NCBI GenBank assembly: GCA_015680685.1
Contig: MNCI01004106.1
Location: 79,218 to 139,763, forward strand
From: Gnetum montanum
Taxonomy: Eukaryota; Streptophyta; Gnetopsida; Gnetales; Gnetaceae
Direction of reading: 5' to 3'
DNA length: 60,546 nucleotides
The first letter of the stretch is position 1, and every line of letters begins with the position of its first letter. A program made the position numbers and the translations under genes. Below, piece after piece: positions 12,101 through 23,417 of the stretch. A model generated the notes under the pieces. The model was not told the origin of the DNA, ran no database searches, and worked only from the letters and a program-made list of their open reading frames with translations.

Positions 12101-12540
12101 ACCTAAAACATTAAATTTTCACATGAATTTTGGGGTCTCTTAAAATTAGTTTGCATAGATGTTGGACTATAGACTAGGTTTTGGCAATGAATGGGATTTA
12201 GCACCTATCCTAAGGCTCCTAAGGGTTTAAACCCCAACATAGTTAGTATGGGATACCCAAATCCCATTGTAGCATGTTTTTATTGGTTTATTTCTTGAGC
12301 GCCTAGTAGGGTCTAAACTAAATTTAGAAAGTTTAGATGGAATGGCTTTCCACTCATGCAACATAGTCTTACTTTCTAATTTTCATCACTAAGTTTAGTG
12401 GGACTTGTGGATGTGCTTTATGGAAACTAGGGTTTTAGAGAAGGTTCCTAGGTTTAATGTTAGTTTTTCTTGTTTCATCCTTGCAAAAATCATTGTTGTT
12501 TCATCACTTCAAGCTACTATGCCTATGAAGAAAGGCTAGA
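12101..12540. other. end of element 5 intron-like block
   Basis: No gene is seen. The stretch is collinear with 54840-55260 of element 4. Similarity stops at about 12535, six bases before the TGTAACAC end of the neighbouring LTR. Confidence 0.45.
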
Positions 12541-13588
12541 TGTAACACATCTCATTCAATGAGAAAACCAAATGAAAATCGACCTTGGTAATGAAATCCT
12601 AGTTTCTAGCAACTCCTTGCTAGTTTCCACTAGAATCTGCAACTTTGATCATAGATCATATTCCATTCTTGATGCAATGCTATCATGTTGAGAGTTTCTA
12701 ATGCCTAGAATAGATACCAATTTTCTCTCAAAGATGTTTCAATGTTACAAAGTTTATTGGTTGCAAAAATGTAGAAAATGCTTTTCAAGTTATGGAATGC
12801 AACTACTTCAAATTTATAGAACCATTAATAAGATGGTCAAATTTTGCTTTTATAAGCTATGGAATTGCTTATTTTAGGATTTGTACATTACTGTCATGAT
12901 TACTAATAGATTGATGTCTATTTGCAAGTTGTAACAACTACAATTCTTAGTGTATGTTGTCATTTATAGTAAGTCTTGGTACATCGTAGCCACTAAAGTC
13001 CATTTGGATACTATAAATAGTAAATAGAATTTTTTGACTATGCTGGCATCATCCCAACTATGTTGACCATGGTGGACTATGTTGAGGTTTCTAAACATTG
13101 TTGGTGAACATGATGTCTACATTGGCCTTGCTGCAATTACTAAACACTTGGGGTAACTATGTTGGTGATTATCGGGAAAATGGAAAAGCCCAAAAATTCC
13201 AATGCTAGATATGTGCATCTATGTTGGGCTTTGGTGATGACTACACTAGATTTTGGTTGGAAATGAAAACCTAATACCATCTATGTTGGGGGTAGATGGT
13301 TCTAGCGTAGGTGAGGCTATACCTCTACAAAAACCCAGGAAAATGTGAAATTTGGCAATTCCCAAGGCATTTGTAGCCTTTCCAAGCCTAAATATAGATA
13401 TGAGGTAACTTTTTCCACTTGGGAAGTAAGGAAATAGAAACTTTTGAGGCATTTTTCAACCTCAAAAAGTTAAAGTATGCAAGATTGTAGCTCATGGACT
13501 ACAAATCTTACATTTACAATAAAATATTGCCTTACGTTGAAAGATGAAAGTTACAATTTGTAACATGAATTTTCTTGGTGATGTTTCA
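12541..13588 (-). repeat. 3' LTR of element 4
   Basis: On the minus strand it starts TGAAACATCACC at 13588, right after a purine-rich tract, and ends GTGTTACA at 12541. From about 12940 to 13588 it is collinear with the element 3 LTRs (shared phrases around ACTATAAATAGTA, CCTAAATATAGA and TACATTTACAAT). Its length, 1048 bp, is shorter than the 1.42-1.54 kb of the other two families, so the inner boundary is less certain. It carries GACTATGTTGG-type cores (13037-13100, 13213-13300) like the intron array of its own family. Confidence 0.6.
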
Positions 13589-14500
13589 TTGGCCCTTATT
13601 TTTTGATGTTTGGAGGATTGACCTAAGAGACATCGACAAAGAATACAAAACACCATTGCAAATCCATCACCACTATTCCCTCTTTGTGCTTGATTTATTA
13701 GTGTCAAACCATGTCAAAGAGTGCTTGTGATGATGATGGGATAAGGTTAATGTAAGGGCTATCATTGTATATAAGGGAAATAGTAATGAGGTTACCAATG
13801 AGTTCCAAATGTTAACATCATGTCTATGATATGACATTGACATGTTGATTAATCAATAAGTCTTCACACTTCGTGTCTTGAAGTGTTGGCTACTCAACTA
13901 TGTGTTTGAGGAACCAACATCTCACTACAAGGTTTCTTTGGTTGTTAGGATTCTCTCTTTACATGTTTGAAGTCATTGATTTGTCTTTTTTATTTTCATT
14001 GGTTGTTCAACTCCTTGGAAATTTTCTTTTTCATTTTTTTACAAGGTGAAACCGTCATTGAGTTTCATTGCCAAGGCCAATTTTGATTTGGTTTTCCCAT
14101 TGAATGAGATGTGTTACAACTAGCGAGCTTGATTGTGAAGCATGATGAAGGGATGTCATATGACCACAATGTATGAGTAGTCATTTAGGATGAGGAAGAT
14201 TATAATTAGGTTACGAAATGGAAATAATGTGAAATAAGTACTCTTGGTATGGTGGGACAAACTCACCTAATCTTGCTCATTGAGGTCACATGATGACTTG
14301 CTATTGTAATGAGTTACATGTCTATGATAAATTTGGGCTTCATCCTATAAGCACAACTCCAAGAGAATAAGAAACTAGACAAAGAAGTAATATTGTTAAA
14401 ATACAATGCATAAGGCCATATAACATAATTAGCAAACTAGGCCATCAAAGGTCACATATGTTACAAAGTCTAATAGTTCATCTATTATGCAAAAATATGG
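13589..14500 (-). other. purine tract and 3' untranslated region of element 4
   Basis: On the minus strand the sequence AAAAAATAAGGGCCAA directly precedes the LTR and matches the tracts of elements 2 and 3. Upstream is the phrase GGTGTTTTGTATTCTTTGTC, also present before the LTRs of elements 2 and 3. At 14041-14116 lies an inverted copy of the LTR's outer end. No gene is seen in the rest. Confidence 0.5.
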
Positions 14501-15832
14501 AAAGAGGTCATGTGGACTTAGTTGTCATTGGTTGTAAAGGTTGTTGATGTCAATTTTTGGGCTTTACATGATACATGTAATAAGGCTTTAGGTAGTAATG
14601 ATTCACTAGATTGGCCAAATCATTCCCATCCATGTTCTTTATTCTTAAGGATCTATTGTTGTAGGTCTTAGTTACCAATAAAGACCCTTCCTAGTTGCCT
14701 AAGAATTTGTTCACATGCTTGCAAATAGCTTTGAGGACTAGGTCTTATTCCTTGATCTTGCACTTGTTCAAGTTATGGTGATGTTGTTTCTACCTCTTCT
14801 TGTACTACTCGATGTGAGAAAGCATTCATACTCGTTGCTCCTCCACTAAGTCCAAGTCAATGGTTCATAGCTCCTTGTTTTGTTCATCATTGATGAAGTC
14901 TAATAGGGCTACTTGAAGTGATGGCACCTGTAATTCAAGAGGTAAAATACCCTAAGAATCATAAACCAAGCTATACAAGGTTACATCGATTACAATTCAG
15001 AATGTGGTTTAGTAGGCCCAAAGTGCATGGACAAGTTGCTTGTGCCACTGATATTTGCTATTGTTCAACATCTTCTTGAGCAAGTTTATGATGATCTTAT
15101 TTCTTACTTTTGCTTTTCCATTGGCTTGGGGGTAGTACAGTGAAGAGAAGGAATGCTTAATACCTAGGTTATGACAAAAGTTTTGTTTCTTGGCTACTAA
15201 ATTATGGTCCATTATCTGTGACTATGGTTATAGGTATGCCAAAATGGGCTACTATGTTATCCAGTATGAATCTACAAACTTGTTGAGATGTTTTCTTCCT
15301 TAGAGGAATAGCTTTAACTCCCTTTGTAAAGTATTTGGTTGCAATGATGATAAAGCTATTCCCTATAGAAGACTTAGGTGTTATAGATCCAATGATATCC
15401 AATCCCTACCATTGAAATAGCCAAGTTATCTAAGTTGTATGTAACTTAGTTGGCAATACATGTATAAGGTTGCTATGCCATTGGAAAGTGTCACAAGTTT
15501 TGACCTTTTGCAAATATTCATTTTCCTTATAGGACCAATAATAGCCTAATCATTTAATCTTTGTGGCCATGGCTCTAGGTCCTATATGTCCCCACACACA
15601 CCTTTGTGAACTTGCTTTAGGACTATGTAGGCTTCGGTTTGACCTAAGTAGAGTAATAATATACCATCATAGGACCATCGACATAATGTGTTATCTCCTA
15701 TGATGACATACTATTTTGATCATTTACATACAATGTATTTTTGAGTAGAAGTCAAGACTTGTGAAGGTTCATCATGCATAAGGTAAAATTTAATATCGTC
15801 ATACCACTCCTTTATAGGAGCTATATGAACTA
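14501..15832 (-). pseudogene. element 4 integrase, decayed
   Basis: Reading down the minus strand from 15832: the RNase H/integrase linker (APIKEWYDDIKFYLMHDEPS), a zinc-binding N-terminal remnant with HKGVWGHIGPRAMA and KTCDTFQWHSN, then the catalytic core. The core shows LDIIGSITPKS (first Asp), TIVTDNGP (second Asp) and SSLYYPQANGKAKVRNK, where the catalytic Glu is expected in the GKAEV position but reads GKAKV. Several stops and frame breaks follow. The linker is interrupted at 15832 by element 2 and continues at 30204. Confidence 0.8.
15828..15832. repeat. target-site duplication AACTA, left copy (element 2)
   Basis: AACTA precedes TGAAACACC at 15833 and is repeated at 30204-30208 immediately after the other LTR end. 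The host pol sequence reads through after removal of the element and one copy. Confidence 0.9.
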
Positions 15833-15997
15833 TGAAACACCATGGAAATTGTGAATTGGCCTCAGGTGAAGATTCACGATTCAGGCAAATGTTCATGACA
15901 GAATTCCAGAAGGTAGAACAAGGCAAAGTAAGGCGAAACGGCACCCGACATCAAGTCTCCAAGTTCCTTATAGATTTCAATTTTACTATGCTCTCTG

Positions 15998-16530
15998 TCT
16001 TTATGCTACATTACGCAACATAGCGTAATGACGCTTAGCGTAATTCTACTTAACATAGTCTGACATCAGAAGGTAACTTACTTTAGCAGATTTGGTGAAG
16101 CTTAAGGCCTAAGCAGCGTAATATGCAACTTCTCGCATATTCTACTAAGTCTTTTGTCCAGGGTCGTATTTACGCTCTCTTACGCAAAGCATGCGTAATG
16201 AGCTTCAAAAAGATCAAAGGCAGAGTCCAAGGAGGCACAACAAACCAGCTCCTTTCTTTTTGCAGATTGATCGCCTTACGCTCGTTACGCTACGAAGCGT
16301 ATGTCAGCGTAATTTATCATCAAGTTGATCATTGTTTACGCTTCACTACGCTTGGTGACGTAAATGAGCGTAAAACAGCTTGAGTTCATTATTTTCATGC
16401 TTTGTTACGCTCTTGCACGTGACGCAACGCAAACGAGCGTAATGTAGCCCAGGATCAGCTAGGACAATGCCAGATGCACATCTGTTATTCATACGCACAA
16501 TATGAGGATGAGCGTATTGTGCGTAATCAC
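15998..16530 (+). promoter_or_regulatory. TTACGC/GCGTAA motif array in LTR U3
   Basis: More than twenty hexamers TTACGC or GCGTAA (and near variants) occur in about 530 bp, often as inverted pairs such as TTACGCAACATAGCGTAA at about 16011. Most CG steps survive in this copy, while the 3' LTR has lost several to TG/CA. The array lies upstream of the TATA box and is the likely enhancer. The same hexamers fill the intron-like block (21450-22700). Confidence 0.7.
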
Positions 16531-16623
16531 GAATTTCAACATAAAGATGGTTGAGTCAATGGTGTTTTGCAAGTTCGAGACACGTGTCATCAAGGCTGTG
16601 GCCTTTCCACATGTTGTCAAACT

Positions 16624-16630
16624 TATAAAT
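16624..16630 (+). promoter_or_regulatory. TATA box of element 2 5' LTR
   Basis: TATAAAT within CTTATAAATACTCC, conserved in the 3' LTR at 29409-29415. It is placed right after the motif array, so transcription probably starts near 16655. Confidence 0.6.
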
Positions 16631-17380
16631 ACTCCAGTTGGCGAAGAGAAAAGGGGCGGCTGGCATCGTCAACTTTTGGCAGTTATCATCCTTGAGCAGA
16701 AACAAGAGAGATTTTTCAAGCATTGGTAGTAGGAGCGATCATACCTTTTGGCAAAAATGCAGTTCTCCCATCGGTGATCCTTGGAAATTTTGAGTAGAGA
16801 CTACCCAAAGTGAAGAAGATAGATCAGAGATCGAGAGATCATCTGGTGTGGTTGGCAAGATCTATTGATCAGACATAGTTGATTGATAGACATCCGAGCT
16901 TAACCTTCCTTGCACTCTGTCTTTGGCTTACAAGGTAGACCGAGCTCCATTCTGCACTCCTTGTTAAACATTTTTTTTCTTATTATTTTGTGTATGTTTC
17001 GCACAAGATAATCTGAGTCTTCTCATTGTAACTTTGTATACAAAATACTTGTTTTTTTGGGTCAAAGTATAGATCTTGAAATCACGCATTTCTCTTAAAT
17101 CTGATTCCCTTTGTCGTGTTAATGTTGTCATTATTGCAATTTATCTACATCATTTTCCTCCCCTTTCACGATTTATCGAATCAAATCGTTCCACGAAACA
17201 CTTATAATCTTCGTCGATTTACTGATTAAGTAAGTCCTTGTCTGATCGACAAGATCGTTCAGGGCACTGCGGATTCATTTTCTCCAACACAGCCCTCGCA
17301 CGGATTCGTGGTTAAAACTGTGTACACGGATTTTGTTTGGTATTTTCTAGCCACCGACATTTTCTGTCATTACAGTTTTC

Positions 17381-17397
17381 TGGCGCTAGAAGGAGGG
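17381..17397 (+). other. primer-binding site of element 2
   Basis: TGGCGCTAGAAGGAGGG starts six bases after the LTR end. The TGG start fits pairing to a tRNA 3' CCA end; I do not assign the tRNA species. A decayed relative is at the same place in element 3 (50367-50383). Confidence 0.75.
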
Positions 17398-17625
17398 CTT
17401 AGGCTCCAATTTGTATTTTTACGGGTAGCCCTATAAGCGATCTGTACCCGTGTCTCCAAAACGTAAACGTAATACCTCTAGGGAAGTTTACAAAAAAGCG
17501 TGCGGTGTCGATCAGTCACAGTAACGATTCCTTTGGAATCCTACAGGGTAGAAATCCTAATCGCGATCTTCTTTGTCCACCACTTTTTAGATCTAGTCAC
17601 TTGTCGCTGTTAATCTACTTGACCA

Positions 17626-18860
17626 ATGGATTCTGCATACACAACCACAGCCGCAATGATCACAACTGACTCGGGTGCCACATCTGTGAATCCCATCGTC
17701 CTCACCGGACTAGCTTCTGGTGTTATAGGACCTCAGGGACCATCACGTCGGTCATTGAGATTGTAGGGCAAAGACCTCGTATTTACCATCGTGACCCCTG
17801 AGGAATAGAACTTCATCTGTGTCAAGATCCAGGCAAAGCTTGCCCTTAGCTGAGCCGAAATCGAGGCGAAACAAAATTTTGAGCTGATTCACCGAGGGGG
17901 TCAGGATTTTACCCTACCACCTACGACATCATTCCTTTGACAGAGCATTACCATGAAATCATAACACAATTGGTCATGGCTAAGAGTTAGGCTACCCGGT
18001 CTATGTTGGAACCTCAGAACGGGGAGGAAGAGGACGATGAATTCGCAGCCCAGTCTGAACACGCGGATTCGTACCATACTCTGAGCCCCCATACCTACAT
18101 AAATCCCTTATTCCCTCTCACCAGAGAAGCCACCCATCTTAATCCCACCATGACCACACAAACTCACATTCTTGTCATCCCACAAGCCACTACGCAGTCA
18201 TCTGGGCTGCAAGTGCAAATACCCCAAAATAACATGGGGGTGGTCTCGTCACCGCGCATAATCAGCATTTCGTCGGTGGTCCCAGCATCCACCATGCCCC
18301 ATTTCATCCCTTAGATCCAACCCCTTGCCATACCTACAACTTGCCCGGTGCAAAATTCGGTACAAACTTTATCGCTGCTGCCCCCTCCAAGACAACAGAT
18401 CACAGCCGTCGTTTAGCCATAGACATCCGTCCAACAGCCCACCGCGAGTCAGTGGATCATCCCCGTGGCACAACATAACCAGTATACGGTATATGGCATG
18501 CAACCCTCAGTTTCACTCGCAATGCATATTCTACAGATGGTCCCACAATATCCTTATCCCTATCCTGAGCAGTCGGTGGTGGCTAATCTCTTTGCTCAAC
18601 CCGGTGGGTGGTGGTCTTCGCAGGTAGCTTCGTCCACGGGGATCTCCACTGCACCACCTACCAGTCAAGCCATTCCTCCATTTCCACTCCCTGGCACCAC
18701 TCTCCCAGTTCAACCCCCTATTCCTCCTGCTCAAACATCTTCATCAATAGGCTTAGATCAAGCTTTCTTACTCATTCAGACCCTCACTGAGGAAGTTAGA
18801 CACCTTAAGGTCGTTGGCTCAGACACTATACAGATCATGGATTTCTATAAGATGATCCTA
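17626..18860 (+). pseudogene. element 2 ORF1 / gag N-terminal region
   Basis: The first ATG of the leader (17626) opens MDSAYTTTAAMITTDSG and runs with TAG/TGA interruptions; the frame shifts near 17940. From 18003 the peptide is rich in Pro, Gln, Ser and Thr (IPQATTQSSGLQVQIPQ, PPFPLPGTTLPVQPPIPP) and ends in a short helical piece, LIQTLTEEVRHLKVV. A further shift near 18850 leads into the gag core. It is either the low-complexity gag N-terminus or a separate Ogre-like ORF1; the sequence does not decide this. Confidence 0.5.
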
Positions 18861-20590
18861 TTAGTCCAGCAGTCCCCATGCTGTCGTTGCCCTTGGGGAT
18901 GTCCTTACCCCATTTCACTAAATATAATGGGAAGGGAGATCCCAACGCTCACTTGGTTACCTTCAGATCCGAATCCTTGTTATTACAACAGTGGCCTCAA
19001 ACAATCATCTGTGTCTTTGCGATGTCTCTGGTAGGGAAAGCTTTAGATTGGTATCGAGCCCTCCCTCGCTTTTCCATCTCAACCTTGGAAGAGCTCCTGA
19101 CACAGTTCATGACTCGCTTTAAATACAACCTAAAGCCGGAGGTCACATTAGATCAGCTTATGGGAGTGAAACAAGACCCGCTCGAACCAGTGCAAAAGTT
19201 CATACAACGATGGAGTGCTACTTTGAACGAAATACGTGAGCCAATCGTGGAGGCCCATTTGCTGGCCATCTTCAAGGGAGCAGTTAATGACTTCATCAAG
19301 TTTAAGCTGTACTACCTTTCCCCTAGCTCCTTACATTAGGCCTTCGCCCAGACTAAAAGCATCCAAGATGCTGCGGAGGCTAGCAAAGACCCAGTGTATG
19401 TCGCCTATAAAAATGCTAACAACAAGGGCAAGGATAAAGGTAAAATAACAACAACGATGGTAGTTGCGCTAGTTGAAGGTGCTAAGAACAAAAATAAGAA
19501 GGCACCTACGGCATCACCCGAGACCACGACTAGTGCAAGTAGCACCAGCCAAGACACATCTGCCGCCGAAAAGCCCCCCTAGCCAAAATCAAACTTTGAG
19601 CGTAAAGATCGCTCAAAGTATACAGCCCTTCCTATGAAACATTCGGAATTGTTGAAACAATTATTAGGGTCAGGATACATTCAGACTAAGAAGGTATCTG
19701 AGGAAGCTCTGAAGCATCACAGGCATCATTGTGAACTGCTGAAGAATCCTTCTTTAGCCCTACCTAACGAACCACTAGTTCCGAGGTCTTTCAGGCTGGA
19801 CCATTTCTGTGACTACCACCAGTTGTGTGGTCACGACACAGATTACTGTTGGGCATTGAAAGATGACATTCAATGCATGATCGATGATGGCTCTTTGAAA
19901 CTAGACGGCAGTAGTCCAACGCGTCAGGAAAACCAAGCGTTGCACGTGTACAAGGATCCGTTAAACGCACACAACGCACCCTACACAATCAACGTGGTGA
20001 GTACGGACAGTGAAAGGAAGGTACCACCAAAACAACCTTTTGTTTTACTTGTGCCTACCAGTTCACCACGGGGGACAAGCTTTTCACCGGTAGCTAGTGG
20101 TGTCTCAAGGCCACCCTTCATCATTCGGGTGCCTTCTCTAGATTTAACTCAGCCTCCCAGTAACAGTAAAGCCGCAGCTATGTCCGCACCAACACCTAAG
20201 GCGCCTTTCATTCTCAAGGTACCAAAATCACCAGCTACCCCTTTTACGTAGGGGTAAGCCTCTAACACAAATCACCAATCATCACCTAATAAACAAAAGG
20301 AAGGGGATGTGTCTAGTAATGCCACAAAAAATCACCTTACGCTAGGCTTCATTAAGCCCAAGCCCCTGGCCTCTGTACCTTCGCCCGTACCTCACAGGTA
20401 GGACAAGGGTGCAGAAACATAGCCACCTCCCTTCGGCAAGAAAAAGAACAACTCCCTGACTGACGCCGTTCCGCCTAGGGAGATCCATCTCTTAGGGCGA
20501 ATGGAAGAAGACAGAGGGGACAAACAAGCCTGTAAAGAACGGGATCTTCTCAACGTGTTTACGCAGGTCAAACAAGCTCTAAAATAAAAA
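18861..20590 (+). pseudogene. element 2 gag
   Basis: The capsid region begins PAVPMLSLPLGMSLPHFTKY then GKGDPNAHLVTF, the 'PKGFKxPxxxxYDGxxDPxxH' start of Tat gag. It continues WYRALPRFSISTLEELLTQF and YNLKPEVTLDQLMGVKQ, with HLLAIFKGAVNDF. One stop (19339) and another (19579) interrupt it. Further on, at about 19800-19870, is the knuckle FCDYHQLCGHDTDYCWALKD (C-x2-H-x4-GH-x4-C), the diagnostic Tat zinc motif, followed by a Pro-rich linker. The protein would form the particle and bind element RNA. Frame is the same as the downstream protease, so gag and protease were probably one polyprotein. Confidence 0.85.
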
Positions 20591-21429
20591 AATACAATGC
20601 TGAGCGTCTATGACCTGCTCATGATGTCTCAAAAACACCATGAGGCCATGGTTCGCATGCTGACATCCATACATGTGGAGGAAAGCTTACCAGTGGAGGA
20701 GGAAGCGATACACGCTGTCATGTTTCCGTCAGATGCTGAGCAACCTAAACCTACCTCGTTGATCTTTCATGAAAAATCCATCAAAGATGATCCTGAGAAA
20801 GGTCAAGTGACAACTGAACCCATGTTTATCACCATCTGGGTTGGTCAATATCGAATCTGGAGGGTGCACGTGGACGACGGTGCAACTACAAATGTCATTC
20901 CTTATCCCATCGTGGATAGGTTGGGTCTAGTCGACCAGATCAGTCCCACCACGACAACGTGTGTAAAGTTGTTCAACGGAGCACGGGTTCAGGTCAAGGG
21001 GACGGTGCGCATCGAATTTTTGGTAGGGGATCAATTCCCAATAGACGCTACATTCCTTGTTGTCGAGAAGATGCCCGGGTTCAACTTAATCCTAGGGAGG
21101 TCCTGGTTAGCCCAACTGAGGGCGGTTTCATCACTAATATACTAGGAAATACACCTACCTTACGCAGGGGGAGAGGTTGTAATACGCGGTGACAAAATCA
21201 CCCCTAGGACTGTAAACAATATTGAAGAAGAACGGGGTTCAGAGATAGAAACATCGGATGATCAGACTTATCCCTGAATCCCTGAACAAACCGAAACGAA
21301 TGATGACAGTCTAGCCTGGGCCAACCTACCATTTCAGGACGGTGGTGTGGAAGAGTCAGGCAGCAAGTCTCCCCACCCTTACGCATCGCTAAACGTGAAG
21401 GGCATCGAGAAACAATTGCGAATTAGTGA
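20591..21429 (+). pseudogene. element 2 protease domain
   Basis: A leader with VRMLTSIHVEESLPVEEEAI precedes the aspartic protease core. The active site reads VHVDDGATTNVIP at about 20870, the retroviral D-[ST]-G motif as D-G-A; later NLILGRSWLAQL marks the alpha-helix and LGRxWL signature. A TAG after SSLIY (21143) is followed in frame by EIHLPYAGGEVVIRGDKI, so coding continues to about 21429 with a TGA at about 21276. The frame fades after PYASLNVKGIEKQLRISD. Element 3 has the matching protease at 47150-47570 on the minus strand. Confidence 0.85.
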
Positions 21430-22319
21430 TTGATTTGAATGGCATTTACGCGCATCATCATACTTCTACCAGTTTTTCGATTACGCTTACCAATTTCATT
21501 GTCAGTCTTCTTTAACATATACATACGTATTTACGCTTTCTGTCCATTATGCTATTTACACCTCATTTTTACGTAATTTACGCATTTTGATTATTATTAG
21601 TCACTTTAGCGCAATTACGTAGAAACGTACGTTGCTATCAATTATTCTTCCAGACTTACGCAGTGTACCACCTGAAATTGTCGGTCTCCAGCTGGAAAGA
21701 AACAAAGATCGTGGGATTGCAGGACATGCACAGAAGATCCTACCTTCGCCTGGGGGCGAGCTGGAATGCATGAAGGTAGAGTACCTTGGGTGGTTCGCAC
21801 GCGGATTAGACAAGGATTTCCCCGAGTGTATGCTAAAGTGGCTATACGCTGGGTTATGTGTAAACGGCGTAACGGGCGCAAACGAGAGCGTAAACAGCAT
21901 AACAGATGCGAACAGGGCATAAATGTAAACGAGCGTAAATAAGACACATGTAAGAAACCAGCATAAACTGTAAACAATGATATTACAGAATGAGAGTACA
22001 ATGCACTGGTCTAACGCAGTTGTGATGGAACACAAGGCAGACGAAAAGCCCCGATGAATGCAGGGATGACTCAGCTGGTTCAGACTGTAGGCGGAGCGTA
22101 GAGACTGTGTGCCCAGCGTACAAGACTATCCAGCGTAAAAGGATTTTTAGCTCTAATGCGTAGCGTAAATGTTCTCTGTTCTGCTCTGGGATTTTGCCAA
22201 CCGTCCTTGTACAAGTGGAAAAGTGGGGTTTTTATACCGGTTGTTACGCTAGACTCGGGTTGGGCGACACATGGATGTTGACCAGGCACAAAAGGGCGTA
22301 AAATTTACAAGTGTACAAC

Positions 22320-22680
22320 ATATTACATCTGCTGGGTGTATACGCCCAGCGTATACGCTGTATCAGGTGGGCGTAGACTTTGGGCGTACACGCTAGATGT
22401 GCTGGGCATAGATGCTGTGGACACTGGGCGTATACGCCGACGATGGCTAGGCGTATACGCCGGGCATATATGTTGATGGTTTCCGACTTGCTTCAATTCA
22501 TGTTCTTTGGTGTTGTCTTCATTCTGTCCTTGGAGACTCCATGTCGGGTGTAAACATTTGCCATACCCGCCGAGCGTACATGTGAAATGTACATTAGGCG
22601 TGTAAGTTGGATGTCTACGTTGGGCATGTATGTTGAGCGTATACGCTGTAGATGCTGGGCGTATACGCTGGTACTGCATA
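22320..22680. repeat. GCGTATACGC palindromic repeats in the intron-like block
   Basis: Copies of GGGCGTATACGC or GTATACGC with short, variable spacers recur at least eight times, for example at 22337-22351, 22425-22440, 22450-22462 and 22653-22673. Most are palindromic around GTATAC. Short ORFs seen here on the minus strand are by-products of the repeat. Confidence 0.65.
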
Positions 22681-22814
22681 CTTAGTGAAAATTAAGCCTT
22701 TTGATCCCCAAAGTTGCAATGTGCATTACCAAATGTAGCCGTGGTTGTTCGTGGGTCCCTGGGACCTGCTTCTTGTTGAACAAGTACCAAGCTCAAAATT
22801 TTGTGGTGTTTCAC

Positions 22815-22960
22815 ACAGAGGGCCCACAATGGCCTAAAAGTAGTGACGACCTACAATGGCCTTAAACTAGGAAAGGCCCACAATGGCCTAAAACTAATTC
22901 CCTGGTATCTTACGAAAATGTTACACGATGGCTCGCGATGACCTTAAATTAGCAATTCCA
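22815..22960 (+). repeat. dispersed GGCC(T)TAAACTAG motif, intron copies of element 2
   Basis: At least three copies of GGCCCACAATGGCCTAAAAC / ACAATGGCCTTAAACTAG and one decayed copy. They are in the same orientation relative to pol as the copies in elements 3, 4 and 5, and lie next to the 3' end of the antisense ORF, as in element 3. Confidence 0.6.
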
Positions 22961-23144
22961 TTTCACAACAACGTAACTTATTCAAAACCTTTAACAACTA
23001 CACTTACGCGTTGCAAATAAAGACATAAAACTAAAATAAAATACATAGCATTTAAAACCATACAGAAGATCTTAATGCCAGTCTTTTCAACATTCATATA
23101 ACCATTGTTCAATTCCAATCAATAAAATCATGCGTAAGTTACAG

Positions 23145-23417
23145 TTACACATCCCCCCTGGTGCCACTGTTACCCGTATCCCTTAGGTCAGGCTCTAAGC
23201 CTAATAAATCATCCTCAAGTGGGCCGTTCTTCTTAGAAGGTATTCCTTCGCATGGAATGCCATCCTCACGAGGCCCTTGCTCCAACGTTGGCTCCACAAG
23301 AGGATGCTCTTCGCTATTATGCTCCTCTTCTTGTGCTAGTTCCCCACCCTGTTCGCCTTCTCCCTCCTCATTTCTCTCTGTAATAGCTAAGAATTCAAAT
23401 TCGCAATGGCAAACAAC
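23145..23417 (-). CDS. antisense acidic ORF in the protease-RT block, possible last exon
   Basis: On the strand opposite to pol, about 91 codons are open without a stop, unusual in this decayed element. The peptide is very acidic (ERNEEGEGEQGGELAQEEEH), ends ...SGTRGDV with a TAA, and has no domain I recognise. It starts at a good plant acceptor (ATTTACAACAG/G), so it may be a terminal exon; an upstream stop lies about 35 bases before the acceptor. Its place is equivalent to the large antisense gene of element 3. Low codon support; it may be a chance frame. Confidence 0.35.
   Translation of the reverse strand, partial: VVCHCEFEFLAITERNEEGEGEQGGELAQEEEHNSEEHPLVEPTLEQGPREDGIPCEGIPSKKNGPLEDDLLGLEPDLRDTGNSGTRGDV

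Larger units (their letters stand above)
7244..12540 (-). mobile_element. Element 5: Tat-type Ty3/gypsy fragment
   Basis: Read on the minus strand this is an RT-side intron-like block (12540 to 9640), RT, RNase H and the first part of integrase, cut at 7243 by element 1. The block 9600-12535 is collinear with 52330-55260 of element 4, showing that both belong to one family. Similarity stops at about 12535, next to the LTR end of element 4 at 12541. No LTR of element 5 lies in the window. Confidence 0.7.
15833..17374 (+). repeat. 5' LTR of element 2 (1542 bp)
   Basis: It begins TGAAACACCATGG and ends CTGTCATTACA. It aligns along its length with 28662-30203. The 5' part carries a dense TTACGC/GCGTAA array and the TATA box lies near position 790 of the LTR. 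A 13-bp stretch at about 16290 (ACGAAGCGTATGT) is missing in the 3' copy. Confidence 0.92.

Noticed and set aside
12518-12540. Possible first exon of an antisense gene in element 5 (ATGCCTATGAAGAAAGG)
   Set aside because: It resembles 55409 only superficially; collinearity with element 4 places this point near 55262, not at the exon.
22323-22679. 118-codon minus-strand frame and its overlapping partners
   Set aside because: The peptide is only the translation of the GCGTATACGC repeats.
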